A DNA stretch of 64,000 nt, taken from contig JAVLUZ010000157.1 in the NCBI GenBank assembly GCA_036768485.1, forward strand, positions 10,281,358-10,345,357, written 5' to 3'. Of this stretch, positions 1-10,995 are shown piece by piece. Position 1 is the first letter of the stretch. The number at the start of each line of letters is the position of its first letter. Below the pieces are notes generated by a model. It did no database searches and was not told where the DNA came from. It saw nothing but the letters and a program-made list of their open reading frames with translations. This DNA is from Mermis nigrescens (taxonomy: Eukaryota; Nematoda; Enoplea; Mermithida; Mermithidae). The position numbers and the translations under genes were made by a program.

Positions 1-1419
1 TTGGCGCGTTCACGTCTCTTATCATGTAGGTTGCTCGTATCTGGTTATACAAATATACTTATTGTACCTACATTAGATGCTAGATTTTATACAGGCATAA
101 CGTCAACATATATTATGCAAAGCAGATTTTGTGTACGGCATAAATTGTGCATAACTTTGCTTGCCAAGCGCGAAAACGATATCGGAAAGCGCCGAGGCTA
201 GTCAGCCGTCTATAATCGATTAGATTTTCAAGCTAGCACGTACATAGCCTTGGGTGAAAGCACTGGAAAGTATTCTATGAATTTTATATAGATATAGCGT
301 AAGATATAAAAGATGTAGGTATTGTTAGCTAACGTAACCAAATGGCTTTGAGGCTTACAAAGGGTAATTTTTATCCAAATTTATCTCTAGACATATACTA
401 TGTACACACGCATGTATGTATTTATTACGTGCAACTATATTCATCATCGTATTATGCAAAAACGTGCACTTTGCTGACCGATGGAGCCCTGTCCATGGAC
501 ATGCGCGCGGATAGTAGTGCATAGGACAGTCGGCTCTACCCGACGTACATTACTAATACTTAGCTTTATTCATTTCCATATATGTATGTAAGCGAGTATT
601 TTACAGCTGATGAATCTTGGGACTAAGCATTTATCGCGTCTACATATCGCTTCGTGAACCATTTTAGCTTATAATTTTAAGCGCCTTATAAATTCGTCTA
701 GGTGCTGATTTTTGCACCTTCAACTTTAACTTTTTCTTGCTGTTTTTTCAACAACTGTAAAACGTGTTTGCTCATCAAAGTCGTTTTAATGCCGCATGCC
801 AAAAGTTTTTTCGCGACAGAAGAAATATTTTTTAGTTTTTCACTCTGATCAATGGTGCTGGTTCAAAATTAAGCGGTTACCGAAACCAATCTTGATCCTT
901 TCTATTTGAGCGGAAACGCCTGCTTACTAGTACACATAACATAATTTAATTTTAGGGTGCTCCAAAAACTTCTTAAAAATAAGAAACCCTAATTGAACTG
1001 CGAGTGCATAATGCAATTAATTTGGAGATATGTCGGGAACAACAATAGACGTGAAACGATAATTATTGAAATATTAATATTTCAGAATCAAACATTTTTA
1101 GAAAAATAGTTCTTAACTCGTTCTGACTTACCAGTTTCACATTACTTGCCGTGTGTCTGGTCGGGTCATATGAATATCAGGTAAAACATTTTTTTAATTT
1201 CAGTTGTCATAAATCCGCTTCTGGACGAAGGCAAGCAATCTCATTGTTAGCAGAATACCAAAATTTTGAGGCAAATAATTTCGTGATTGGCTGTTTTCGA
1301 TTGTTTGAAGTCACCACCTGCCTTTAGCGACTGATCTCTTGGTTTCCTCAATAAATGATTGGCGATCTTTTGCTTGCCGGCTGATTTTCTTTCTGGAACT
1401 TACACTGCACGTGAATCTA
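1..1419. other. Non-coding AT-rich DNA, no supported feature
   Basis: Only short reading frames without recognisable similarity or splice context occur here. I see no exon, RNA gene or clear transposon end. It could be intron of the receptor gene whose 3' exons lie at 23097-27577, but no upstream exon was recognised. Confidence 0.4.
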
Positions 1420-1468
1420 AAGTCACCAATAGTGGAAGTGTCAACGACACTTCCACTATTGGTGACTT
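1420..1468. repeat. Perfect 23-bp hairpin with 3-nt loop
   Basis: Bases 1420-1442 are the exact reverse complement of 1446-1468, separated by AAC. The stem begins AAGTCACCAATAG. No other copy was noticed in the window. The tiny loop argues against a pre-miRNA. It may be a young template-switch palindrome or the remains of a foldback element. Confidence 0.85.
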
Positions 1469-1554
1469 CTTGTGTCCTTCTTGATTGTTACCATATTTCA
1501 TTTTTATCGATTTAATCGGTGACTTAGACTACTATGCCCGGCTTAAGTTGACTT

Positions 1555-2432
1555 TGGCCGCAGGCCACCTCGTTAAATCGGTCCGAAAGGAACAATAGCG
1601 AGCCGAACGTAATTATATTTAATTGGACGATTCGTTGACACCTCAGCGTTGTTTATTCTTCCTTTTTTCGTGAAGGCAATTCAAACTTCAATATATTTAC
1701 CGAATTTGTGAGGTCACGTTTTTTCAAGATAATATTTAAATTTTCGAAATTGTGGCAAAATTTCGAGTCGAATCAAAGGTAAAGATTTACTTTAGTTTAG
1801 TCTTACCGAGAGCCTAAACATTAATTCAATTTTCTGCTTCTCTAATTGATGGTTTTTGGCTCAGTTCTTCAAAGGATGATCATTCAAGGTGTTGGATCCT
1901 CACTTTATCTTGAGGTTAGTGAATGCGAAAAAGAGAATTCAAGAGATTACTTTTTCGTTCATCGCTAATACTGTAACGAGGAACGATCATATTTGGGCCG
2001 CTTTGCATTTTTCAGCTGTATTTTGACTTCCAATTCTAAATAAATCGTTATGTTCTGAGGCCTCTTAACGCACTTCAAGTAAGAATCAATCGCGTTGAAA
2101 GATTACTGATGGAAGAATAAAGCTAGAAACATGTCGGAAGCACATGACGGGATTAATTTTAAAGGCACCTGGTCAGACTGAAACTGAAATAAATTCTATA
2201 AAATTACATGCGTTCCGGCTCGGAATTTTATGACAAGTTCAAAATAATTTTCGAAAAAACACAAACTCACAAATTTTGTGTTTCAAAGTTTGAACTGTCT
2301 GCTTATTTGTTTACGGTGACGAAAGAAAAGTAAACAAAGCGATGCTGATCTCAGCCAATTGTCCAATTAAATGTAATTACGTTCGTCTCGTTATTGTTTC
2401 TATCAGGCCAATTTTACGGCAGGCGGCGTGCC
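1555..2432. repeat. Diverged long-arm inverted repeat (foldback-like)
   Basis: Arms of roughly 200 bp at about 1555-1770 and 2230-2432 are diverged reverse complements of each other. The outermost part, around GTCCAATTAAAT and ATTACGTTCG, matches best. The interior has no coding capacity. It looks like an old foldback or TIR transposon. Exact ends and target duplication were not established. Confidence 0.6.
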
Positions 2433-2588
2433 CCCAATTACAATCAACCCTTCCAGAATTTACAACTTCAATACTTTAATCAATGAAGGATTAATTTTTC
2501 TTACAAGGCTTCGCTTGATCTTGCGTTGTTTATGCGATTGCCACTCATCATCCTTTCATTTATAAGGTGATCTGTAGGGCATTGGAAA

Positions 2589-2849
2589 CATACGTGGGCA
2601 GCAAGAAAATTCTGGGGGGGGTGCAAGATTTTTTTGAAGGTCGAAAAATGGCCTTAAAAAATGGTGGTATGGCGATAAAAACACCATTTTTCGACGTTTC
2701 TCATCAAGCACTATCCATTGGCATCAAAAAATTGCGAAAAAAACGAAAAAAATTTTCAAAAATTGAATTCTGGGAGGGTATTTTGATTTCTGGGGGGGGT
2801 ATTTTGGTTTCTGGGGGTGCATACTCCAAACCCCCCACGCCCAGGTGTG
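2589..2849 (+). mobile_element. G-run MITE, copy 1 (8-bp TSD ATTGGAAA)
   Basis: A 261-bp non-coding element begins CATACGTGGGCAGC and ends CGCCCAGGTGTG, giving imperfect terminal inverted repeats. It contains several runs of G. The 8-mer ATTGGAAA occurs immediately before (2581-2588) and immediately after (2850-2857), a perfect target duplication that fits hAT-type transposition. Three more copies in this window have equally exact duplications. Confidence 0.85.
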
Positions 2850-5011
2850 ATTGGAAAGCGTGTGAAATATTTTATCTATACTTATTCGCATTGAAAGAAA
2901 AGATGCCAAGTTTGATGAAAAAATAAGCTGAAAAAGTCAAGAATGTGTGAATTTCGTCTTGCATTCTTTATAAAAGCATCGAAAAGTGATTTGTAATTCC
3001 GAGATTTGCTGCAAAACGATTCCGTTCATTTTGTAGCATTGATTTGCACCAGAAATAACCTATTTTTCCAGCATATATGTAGGTCGGAAATTGTCGACGG
3101 AAGAATCAGATTTCTAAAATATTTCAGAATTCGAAACATGAAGAAAATCATTCGAACTAAACTTCTACAAATATGCAAAACGCAGAATTCAGCTTGGAGA
3201 CCAGGTGAATTTGGGTGCCGCGGCCTCTAAAACGTAGAAATAAACACACCGTCAGAAATCTAAAAGTATTCTACAGTTTGTATTACCACCAACAATGGAC
3301 AATTTCAAGCTGTTTTCTCGCAAGCAGCTAAGCTCAATTTGCTGACAAGTTATTGAGCTTATCAGTAAGAAATATCGATAAATGAATTGAGTTATGAAAA
3401 TTTAGCAGTTGAGAATACTTTAACAATGATGTTTTTATGGAAAACCAAAACATCCGCGACTTTTGCCCTATTAGGAAAATTCTGTAAGAAATCAATTATG
3501 CTAAATAAAGTCAACAATTTATTTTATTGGAAACTTAAATTCTGCCTATTTTGTATTAGTTCACGATTGGGATCAGGCTAAAATACTCGTAGGAATGTAA
3601 AGGTAACATATTGTACTCTATCAAGTAGTACATCTTTTCCTTTTTATTTATAGCAATCTTTGATGACATTATCCACTTTCGACGAGTGTCAAATATTTTT
3701 AAGCTAAAAGCGAAGCGACTATTTCAGAAGTTCTGCTGGTCATCAAACAGTAGCGATAGATGGTAAGACGGCAATACATTTCCATCAGTTCGACGTGAAT
3801 TAACTGTTAAAAACAGCATTAATAAGGACGATGTACCTAGCCCGCAATATGCATAACCTGAATAAGTAAACGAAAATCAATAAGCCAGTCTGAGCTTTTT
3901 GTTTATTATGTTTCAAAGCGCTACACATTTCGTTTTTTCCGTGCCCTGTTTTCCCGCCTTTTCCATTCTTCTCATAAGTAAGCTTGCTATGTAAATTATG
4001 CACTCGGCGAACTATTCATATCTTATCCTATTTCACTTGTGTACTGCTTAGTAGATTTTCAGAGATTTCCTGAGTTACCCATTATTGTTTTTTTCGAAGC
4101 GCTGTTATTCGGTGCTCAAAGGGGATTTTTGCGCCGCCGGAATTCGAATAGGAGTTACTTCACGGAAATCATTAGACCACATTGGATAAGTTTTATTATC
4201 GATTAGCGGTCCAGCAATTGCTGATAGTGGTTAACTATGGTAGGTATCAATATTTTGATCGGCGCAAATTAAATCAAATTTAAGTATATAATCTTTGTGA
4301 ACACTATGTCAGTAGAATTGAATGCATATCTGTAAATTTTCTGCGCGGAATTTTCGTTGGATTTCATATCATCAGAAATACATTCGTCTCTAATCGCTGA
4401 TATTTTGCCAATGGTGTCTTGATGTTACCTTATTAGGCTTCTAACAAGCCTGGAGGATATGGCCAGACCCCCTTGAGAATATGAAAGCACCTTAAATTGA
4501 TAAACCCCAAGAATGGAATTTTCAGTGGCTGTTTTTGGCAGTTTCGCCACATCGGACCCCAGAATTTGGTAGGTGCCCATGGCCTACACTACTTCCCTGT
4601 CAAGCTGTTTAAGGCTGATATTTTCATTTTACGCAATCCCAATCCTTTAAGTGACAGTTTTCACTGACCGCCGGCTTGAGCTTGATAGCAACATTTGGAT
4701 TTCTGGCACGAAATAGCGAAATATTGAAGAAAAAACTCAGGGCTTCCATGATAAATGTCGCATACGGCGGTTTAATGTAGGTACATATCCACTTCTTTTA
4801 TAGATCAATTCAATAAATGAGTTTGTAATTTGGATAGATCGCCGTTTTATTGCCGTTATTATACGATATATAGCAAAAATCAACAAGCGTTTTATGAAGA
4901 TTATTTTGTTTACAACATACTATTTTGTCAAAATCTTATCAATCATATCGAGAGAAAAAATAAAGCATTTAGTATGGACTTTTCTGAATTTTTTGAATAT
5001 GTATATTTCTA
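2850..5011. other. Non-coding stretch
   Basis: No gene or RNA supported. Fragments near 4440-4640 resemble decayed G-rich repeats, without clear ends. Confidence 0.4.
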
Positions 5012-5774
5012 CTAGCAAAGAAAAATGCTCCGATGGAACAAAAAAGATGAATATACTTGGAATTGTGGATTATTATGGATGTAAAAGGAGGGGACTAGGA
5101 AAAATCTACCTAAAGTCGGAAAATCTGCTAAAAATCACACTTTCTCTAAGCAACGCAAAAAATCGATGTATATTCTGCGGCCAACAGATTAAAATAAATA
5201 TTCAACCATAACAATGATTGAAACAGCAGCACGTTAGCTATGCAGTAGCTATGGGAAATGATATTAAGTAAACTAACAGTCTTCCAAGCCAATTGAATGA
5301 AATAGCAAACATCAGAAGACAATTGAAGACATGGTTGGTTAAAAACAGTAGGAAACACGTAAGTTGACTTGAAACAGACTTAATGTAGATACACTAGCAT
5401 GCCCGAAACGATTGTGTGCACTAATCAATCGGCTCCTGCTTTGCTTGCTATAATGCTCATAAAACAAAACAACTTTAAATACAATACCTCTTAGTTTTCT
5501 ATCAATCAGGTGCCAGCAATTTAAAAAAGTAACCTTGATAGATTTCGTTTATACACTCTTATCTGAAACTTCGAACATTATTTAAAAAAGACACTTTTTT
5601 AGAGGCCGCAGAATATACATCGATTTTTTGCGTTGCTTAGAGAAAGTGTGATTTTTAGCAGATTTTCCGACTTTAGGTAGATTTTTCCTAGTCCCCTCCT
5701 TTTACATCCATAATAATCCACAATTCCAAGTATATTCATCTTTTTTGTTCCATCGGAGCATTTTTCTTTGCTAG
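5012..5774. mobile_element. 763-bp MITE with 171-bp terminal inverted repeats, copy 1
   Basis: Bases 5012-5182 and 5604-5774 are essentially perfect inverted repeats starting CTAGCAAAGAAAAATGC. TA precedes and follows the element, as expected for a Tc1/mariner-type target duplication. The interior is about 420 bp and non-coding, so this is a non-autonomous element. Its left end is also the boundary of the larger 2.96-kb repeat. Confidence 0.85.
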
Positions 5775-6084
5775 TACACTACTTTTAATTAGCGTGATTT
5801 CAGTACATCAGTCAGTAAACACAATCAGTAACATGCCACAATAATGACAACAGTCCAAGAACGCGGAAAACAATATTGTTCTTAACATCAGCATTATCCT
5901 TTTTAAACAAGACAACCTTATTGACACCATCCATTTTCAAATTAAAACTGCATTAAGTTATTTCTTCTTAATGTGCAGTTCACTTATAATCAAGCACAAA
6001 AATTTAACCAACGAATTCACATTGCAAATCCTCACTCAATCAATACACAAGCACAATGTGTTGTGACTTTTGAAATTGAAAACA

Positions 6085-6170
6085 CCCAATTTTCAATTTT
6101 CAAATTGAAAAATTGGATCAATTTTCAAATTGAAAATTGGGTCAATTTTCAAATTGAAAATTGGGTGTTT
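6085..6170. repeat. Minisatellite of about 28 bp, three units
   Basis: Consecutive units built on CAATTTTCAAATTGAAAATT, itself nearly palindromic. The same short array lies in the second copy of the 2.96-kb repeat at about 20955-21040 with one indel difference. Confidence 0.75.
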
Positions 6171-6479
6171 TGAATTTGCGATGAAGAAAATAATCAAAAG
6201 ATAGTCACTTGGTTTATTTAAGCCGAGTAATAAAATAACGACCGTCCACCAATTCCAAACTAAACGCAACTAATCTGATCACTATGAAAAAGTTTTGAAA
6301 AATGAGCTTGCTAAGCGAGGTTGTAAACCAAGAGAAACTTAAAGTTAAAACCTACCATTAAATTATGAGAGAATTATAAAAGATTTTAAACTTCAAGAAA
6401 ATGGAAAAGGCGGGATGTTGGTAAATTAGAAGGCAAAGATTTTCGGCAAAAATTCAAAAACTTCACGCAAATATCAAAT

Positions 6480-8800
6480 GTAAGGAACACTAACGCTTTG
6501 ATTTGGTAGTAAAATAAATTTGTAGTATAGACTACATATTAACAACAAATGAATAGTGCAAACTTTACACAACTACTAGGTGTAGAGAATACTAACAGTT
6601 TACGGCTTATTAATGTACATGATTACAATAAAGCTGTATATCTTTGTCGACTTCTGTGCACAGTAGTGTGATTGCTGGTTCATTTAAACCACTTTTGCAG
6701 GCAATTTACATCAATTAAACGATAGCTCTCCATGTGCAAGATTTTGTGAAACATATTATAAACACGGCTAAGAAAGATTTAACTTTAATGCAACCCATTT
6801 AAGACAAAATTACATCTCTTCAATGATCTAAGGACACTTGAACATAATTTTTAAATCACTTTAGATTACTTTTGAGGGTAAACAAACTCACTTAATTGAT
6901 GTCTCACATATGAATCCTTGAAAATTTCTTGACTTCAGTTACAAAGTCTCTGCAAGTCTATCGAATTAGGGTTAACACGTAACGTAAACTTTACACAAAC
7001 ACATAGCGTAAAGAATATTTTAGTCGGATTCGTAATTTTGATATTGCTCCGATATTTCTTTCAACATTTATGGAAAAATGAGTCTCCATAATGTTTTAAA
7101 GACAATAAACATTAGGTTTAAACCACTTTGCAATACTGCTGAGTGTAAGCAAGCGCGCCCAATTGACGTATATATTTCATTCCCTGTAAATTTTTATATC
7201 TCAGGAAAAAATTTCGATTTTTGCAATGCTCTAGAACAAAGGCTAACATGCAGTGTAAAAAATTACTCGGATATTATGATCAACATTCATGAAAAAATTA
7301 TGTCTCTACAATGGTCTGAGGACATATAAACAATGAATGTAAACTACTTTACATCACTGTTGGATGTAAACAAACGCGCCTACGTGACGTCTCACATTTG
7401 ATCCTTTGAAAACTTCTAGGCTCCAAGAAAAAATTAGGTTTCAGGAATGCTCAAAAACGAAGATAAATATATATGTAGTGTAAACTTCATGTAAACACCT
7501 AGTGTAAAGAAGATTTTAGTCAGATTCGTAATTTTGATATTGTTCCGATATTACGATTAATATTTATGAAAAAATTAAGTCTACATAATGTTCTATGGGC
7601 AAACTAACAATTGGTGTAAACTACTTTACAACACCGTAGAGTGTAAACATATGCGCCAGACTGGCATATCAAATTTGATTCCTGGTCCATTTCTAGACTT
7701 GATAAACGTGTCCCTGACTCGTAACCGGAGAAGCAGGCAGAAAAAACAAGACAGAAACGCATTTAAAACTCCAAATTTTTGACTTTACACTCGCTAAATA
7801 TTAATGTATAGACAATTTGCTTTGACATGCACCCGATATAAAGCACTTTATTTTTATTCTATTAGACTTATCCCGACTTCTGGACGGAGAAAGTGGCGAA
7901 CAAAAAACGCAACAAAAACGTATTTTCCATCATTTAGAACACTGTAAACTTTAAAATTCCGTACCGAACTCCCCATTGAGTTTAAAGAAATTCGGTTTGG
8001 TACAATTTGTAGCTTTTAAATCGTAGTACATTCCTGTGTGCCAAAATTCTGTTGCAAAAATTATTTGGCATGATTTATCAATCAAACTTCGGAAAAAACG
8101 TGTTTTTTAGCCCATTTTTTACCTCTGATTTCGAACTTTACACCCCCATAAATAACTCAATATTGCGTTTTTTAAATGCGGTTTGCTGCGATGTTTAGCC
8201 CCTGTGAGGCACTTTATTAATGCTGTCTTCGATTTGCACTGACTCATAAGCGGAAAAATTTGGCAGAGAAATCTTAGTTAAAATCCGTTTTTTTACACCA
8301 TCCACTAGAGTGTAAACTTTAAACCCCAGGATCTAACTCACCATAGAGCATAGAAGACTTTGCTTATATGCAGAATGTAGCCCTTGATCCGCTCTACATT
8401 TCTGTCAGAAAACATTTTAAAAACCTCATAACCGGAGTTAGTATCGGACATAGGAAGGTTGAAAACTCGACCAAAAAGTGCTTTTTCACCCCCAGATTTT
8501 CGCACTCTTTACACTGCCGTTCGATAAATAATGCGAATTTCAAAAAACAAAAAAAGTGTCATCTGTAGAATTCATCCCTCTATTATCCTATTCTGTTCAA
8601 TCCTTCGAGTCATCAATACTCAGTTGTCCACATGCCGCAGTAAAGGTCCCAAAATTTGTCCTATGTTATAACGTTACACAAAAACTTTACACCTTCTTTA
8701 CACAGTCAATTTTGAGTTTCAAGAAAAACAAAAAAACACGGGCAGCGAATTTTTTTATTATCTTTCTTTTAAAAAAAACCGCACCTTCCAGAAGTGTCCC
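6480..8800. repeat. Degenerate tandem array of about 250-bp units with TGTAAAC motifs
   Basis: Blocks around 6795, 7045, 7267 and 7538 share a diverged core (a Gly-Asp-Ile-like GATATT stretch, a TTTATGAAAAAAT stretch, then GTAAAC...GTTTACA). Forms such as TGTAAACTACTTTACA recur throughout. Short reading frames across it differ in frame from unit to unit, so I do not regard it as coding. Confidence 0.6.
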
Positions 8801-8823
8801 GTTATAGCTGTAGGGGTGCACAG

Positions 8824-9073
8824 CACACCTGGGCGTGGGGGTTGGGGGTATGCACCCCCAGAAACAAATACCCCCCCAGAAATCAAAATACCCCCAGAAT
8901 TCAATTTTTGAAAAATTTTTTTCGTTTTTTTCGCAATTTTTTGATGCCAATGGATAGTGCTTGATGAGAAACGTCGAAAAATGTGTTTTTTATCGCCATA
9001 CCACCATTTTTAAATACATTTTTCGACCTTCAAAAAATCTTGCACCCCCCAGAATTTTCTTGCTGCCCGTATG
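8824..9073 (-). mobile_element. G-run MITE, copy 2 (8-bp TSD GTGCACAG)
   Basis: Same family as 2589-2849 in reverse orientation, starting CACACCTGGGCG and ending GCTGCCCGTATG. GTGCACAG is present at both 8816-8823 and 9074-9081. It separates the TGTAAAC array from the left end of the Polinton. Confidence 0.85.
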
Positions 9074-9240
9074 GTGCACAGGTGTTGGGGGTACCCAAGT
9101 ATATTATAGGTACGCGCTAACGCGCTACCTAAGATAGTCTAGGTCCACGGTCTACTGCATCTTAATCATTCAAGGGGTAGACCGCCGCTCTAGGCTAGAA
9201 GTTCAACCCCCAATTTCCAAGCCGTTTTGGACTTGCAAAA

Positions 9241-9252
9241 TCTATAAATACT
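9241..9252 (+). promoter_or_regulatory. TATA element (TCTATAAATACT) of the first small gene
   Basis: Exact 12-mer shared with four other genes of the element. TATAAATA starts 42 nt before the ATG at 9285. Confidence 0.75.
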
Positions 9253-9284
9253 AATAATTCTTTCATTAATTTAAATCTTCAAAA

Positions 9285-9608
9285 ATGGAGGAAATTATCG
9301 AACTGAAAAAACGTCCTTTTACGGATGAGGAGAAGAAACCTTATGGGCGGACAATACGACCGCCTATTGAGTTATGCGGGAGGAATCTGGAGCGTCCCAT
9401 GTACCCTCTCATGATACATTTATGTCATTTTTGTCAAAAAAATTCGTCTGAAAAAGACGTTTTCGAAACAAATTCAGGAAAATGGTATTTCAACGTTCAA
9501 ATGTGCCCAAGATGTTGTGAGTATAATAGGGCATCCCAGGAGGCTGGGAACATGGTGATTAAGAAATATGTTGCTCAACAGGTTGAAGAAGCGAAAAATG
9601 GCTTGTAA
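9285..9608 (+). CDS. Small CxxC/CxxC zinc-binding-type protein, unknown role
   Basis: Encodes 107 residues. Two Cys pairs, C47-x2-C50 and C74-x2-C77, are separated by 23 residues, a spacing typical of zinc ribbons. The N-terminal third is charged and probably disordered (a Lys/Arg and Asp/Glu-rich start), and the C-terminus looks helical. The start is supported by the TATA element 42 nt upstream and a favourable AAAAATGG context. It is the leftmost gene of the Polinton, followed 42 nt later by another small gene. I do not recognise the family. A nucleic-acid or transcription role alongside the TBP homologue is possible but purely inferred. Confidence 0.7.
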   Translation: MEEIIELKKRPFTDEEKKPYGRTIRPPIELCGRNLERPMYPLMIHLCHFCQKNSSEKDVFETNSGKWYFNVQMCPRCCEYNRASQEAGNMVIKKYVAQQVEEAKNGL

Positions 9609-9610
9609 AG

Positions 9611-9620
9611 TTATAAATAT
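9611..9620 (+). promoter_or_regulatory. TATA element of the second small gene
   Basis: TTATAAATAT, with TATAAATA starting 39 nt before the ATG at 9651. It sits directly after the stop of the preceding gene. Confidence 0.65.
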
Positions 9621-9650
9621 GAGCGATATCTGACAAAAAGTATCTACAAA

Positions 9651-9977
9651 ATGAGTTCTCAAGGTGAATTGAGTTTTAATCATTTTGTGACCAAGTTGGC
9701 TGATAAAGCCAGTACAAGGTACATCACTTCTCACGATGCACAAAGCATTGGCTCCTGCTTTTGGAGTTTGCTTTCTGAAGAATACAAAGAAAATCGCAAA
9801 AGCCTCGATAATCGGAAAGCATTTTGGAATTTTGCGCTTTATGTGAAACAATGCCTAATAAATCGTGAAATCGAGCCTATTTTAGATTTATGGCAAGACT
9901 TCGATCAAAATGGCAAAAATACATGGGAAAGCATGTATGAAAATTGCCTAAACGAGCGAGTTAGTCGTGTATTATAA
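9651..9977 (+). CDS. Small predicted helical protein, unknown
   Basis: Encodes 108 residues with no recognised domain. It is rich in aromatic and charged residues (two Trp-Asp/Glu clusters near the C-terminus) and predicted by eye to be mostly alpha-helical, with no signal peptide or membrane segment. It has its own TATA element and a polyadenylation signal (AATAAA at about 9998) after its stop, which supports expression as an independent gene. It lies where the missing part of the polymerase gene would otherwise be expected, convergent with the polymerase remnant. Confidence 0.65.
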   Translation: MSSQGELSFNHFVTKLADKASTRYITSHDAQSIGSCFWSLLSEEYKENRKSLDNRKAFWNFALYVKQCLINREIEPILDLWQDFDQNGKNTWESMYENCLNERVSRVL

Positions 9978-10012
9978 ACGATTTGATTGAATTGAAAAAT
10001 AAAAAAAACCAA

Positions 10013-10133
10013 AAAAATTAGCGCCTCTCAGAGGCATCATGTGTGTGTGTAAAAAAATGGTGGTTGCCCACCACTAATAACCTGCTAGCGCATTGGCGAA
10101 GCAATTTGCTTACAGCATTGATGCCAGCCAAGC
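10013..10133. other. Intergenic spacer between converging genes with short palindromes
   Basis: Contains GCCTCTCAGAGGC and a (TG)n run, and GCGCATTGGCGAAGC at about 10090. The reverse complement of the last motif recurs at the right end of the element (17936-18100). It could hold terminators for both strands. Confidence 0.4.
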
Positions 10134-10906
10134 CTAGGGCTTCTCAGGCATTTTTGTTATTAGATCATAATGATTATTAGCAGCGTGCAAGTGAATTACT
10201 TTCTCAGCCTCAGGCCCTTGAAAGTACAAAATATTGCCATGATAAACTTTTATTTGGTAGTCTGGCACCAGACTCTTTTGAATTTTGTCTATAGCTTCAA
10301 GTCCATATTTCTCGTCATTAATGCTGAGATCAGCTTTGTGCATCAGCTTTAATGCTAGTTGCTTTTGCATAGTATGCCTTGCTTTGTCACCTTTTCGAAC
10401 AGATTCCCACTTAGGGCAGTTGTCTAGCTTTGCTATACCTGTTACAAGAGCTCTGGCTAATGATAAATTATCGTTTGATGTGATTTTAATATATGCCCCA
10501 CCATTTTTGCAAAAGTCACCTACTTCAAAGTCATAACCGGTACCCATTTGGGGTTTTTGTCAACCAGAACTACTTTAAAAGTCAAGTCTTCACTTAAACA
10601 AAAGTCTTTTTGGGACTGAGCCACCTTTTCTATAATACTCAAAACCTTGTCAGCATTTATGTATTGACGTTGAGTGAATGGTACTAACACAGGCGTATAG
10701 AGGCTTGGCTGTCTAATTTCAATGCCTACCATACTGTCATAAGGACACCCACGCAACATCAGGTTAATAGCTTTTTCAAAAATCTGTTCGAAAATCTCAA
10801 AGAGATTAGGGCATTTCTTGAAACGCAACAAAAATGCCTTAGCGGTTGTCCTAAACCTACGAACAGAAATGTGTGGGAGCTCATGTACTTCAAAGTACTG
10901 CTCCAT
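10134..10906 (-). pseudogene. Truncated, frameshifted protein-primed DNA polymerase B (N-terminal remnant)
   Basis: Two overlapping - strand frames (10906 to 10520, then 10547 to 10134) resemble the N-terminal, pre-exonuclease region of Polinton/adintovirus family B polymerases. Frame one has the segment with YDSMVGIEIRQPSL. Frame two has DNLSLARALVTGIA and ends near NNHYDLITKMPE. The two frames overlap by 28 nt near an A5-C4-A3 run, so a 1-nt slip interrupts the gene, or less likely there is ribosomal frameshifting. The exonuclease and palm/thumb domains that normally follow are absent: the frame stops at 10134 and unrelated small genes lie beyond. The ATG at 10906 is supported by a TATA element 40 nt upstream. 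This element could not replicate with its own polymerase. Confidence 0.8.
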
Positions 10907-10936
10907 TTTCAAATTAAAACTACATACTTACTAATC

Positions 10937-10969
10937 GTTATTTATAGACAGAATGATGTTAATAAATAG
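10937..10969. promoter_or_regulatory. Divergent promoter between polymerase remnant (-) and integrase (+)
   Basis: On the - strand TCTATAAATAAC (10948-10937) lies 40 nt before the polymerase ATG. On the + strand the weaker TTAATAAATAG (10959-10969) lies about 35 nt before the integrase ATG; a second possible TATAAAAT is at 10979, only 17 nt away. The two start codons are 90 bp apart. Confidence 0.6.
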
Positions 10970-10995
10970 ATGGACTGTTATAAAATGTTTAAAAA

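Larger units (their letters stand above)
5012..7974 (+). repeat. 2.96-kb direct repeat, copy 1
   Basis: This stretch is almost identical, apart from scattered substitutions and 1-nt indels, to 19883-22847 in the same orientation. Similarity begins abruptly at TA|CTAGCAAAG, the left end of the embedded MITE, and stops abruptly after GTACCGAACTCCCC. Beyond 7974 copy 1 continues in the same style to about 8800, so copy 2 looks truncated at its right end. No transposase or other gene is encoded. The pair flanks the Polinton, but the direct orientation rules out Polinton terminal inverted repeats. Confidence 0.9.

Noticed and set aside
7078..7782. Short + strand reading frames repeated in both 2.96-kb copies
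   Set aside because: They fall in a degenerate tandem array, differ in frame between units, and have no recognisable domain.
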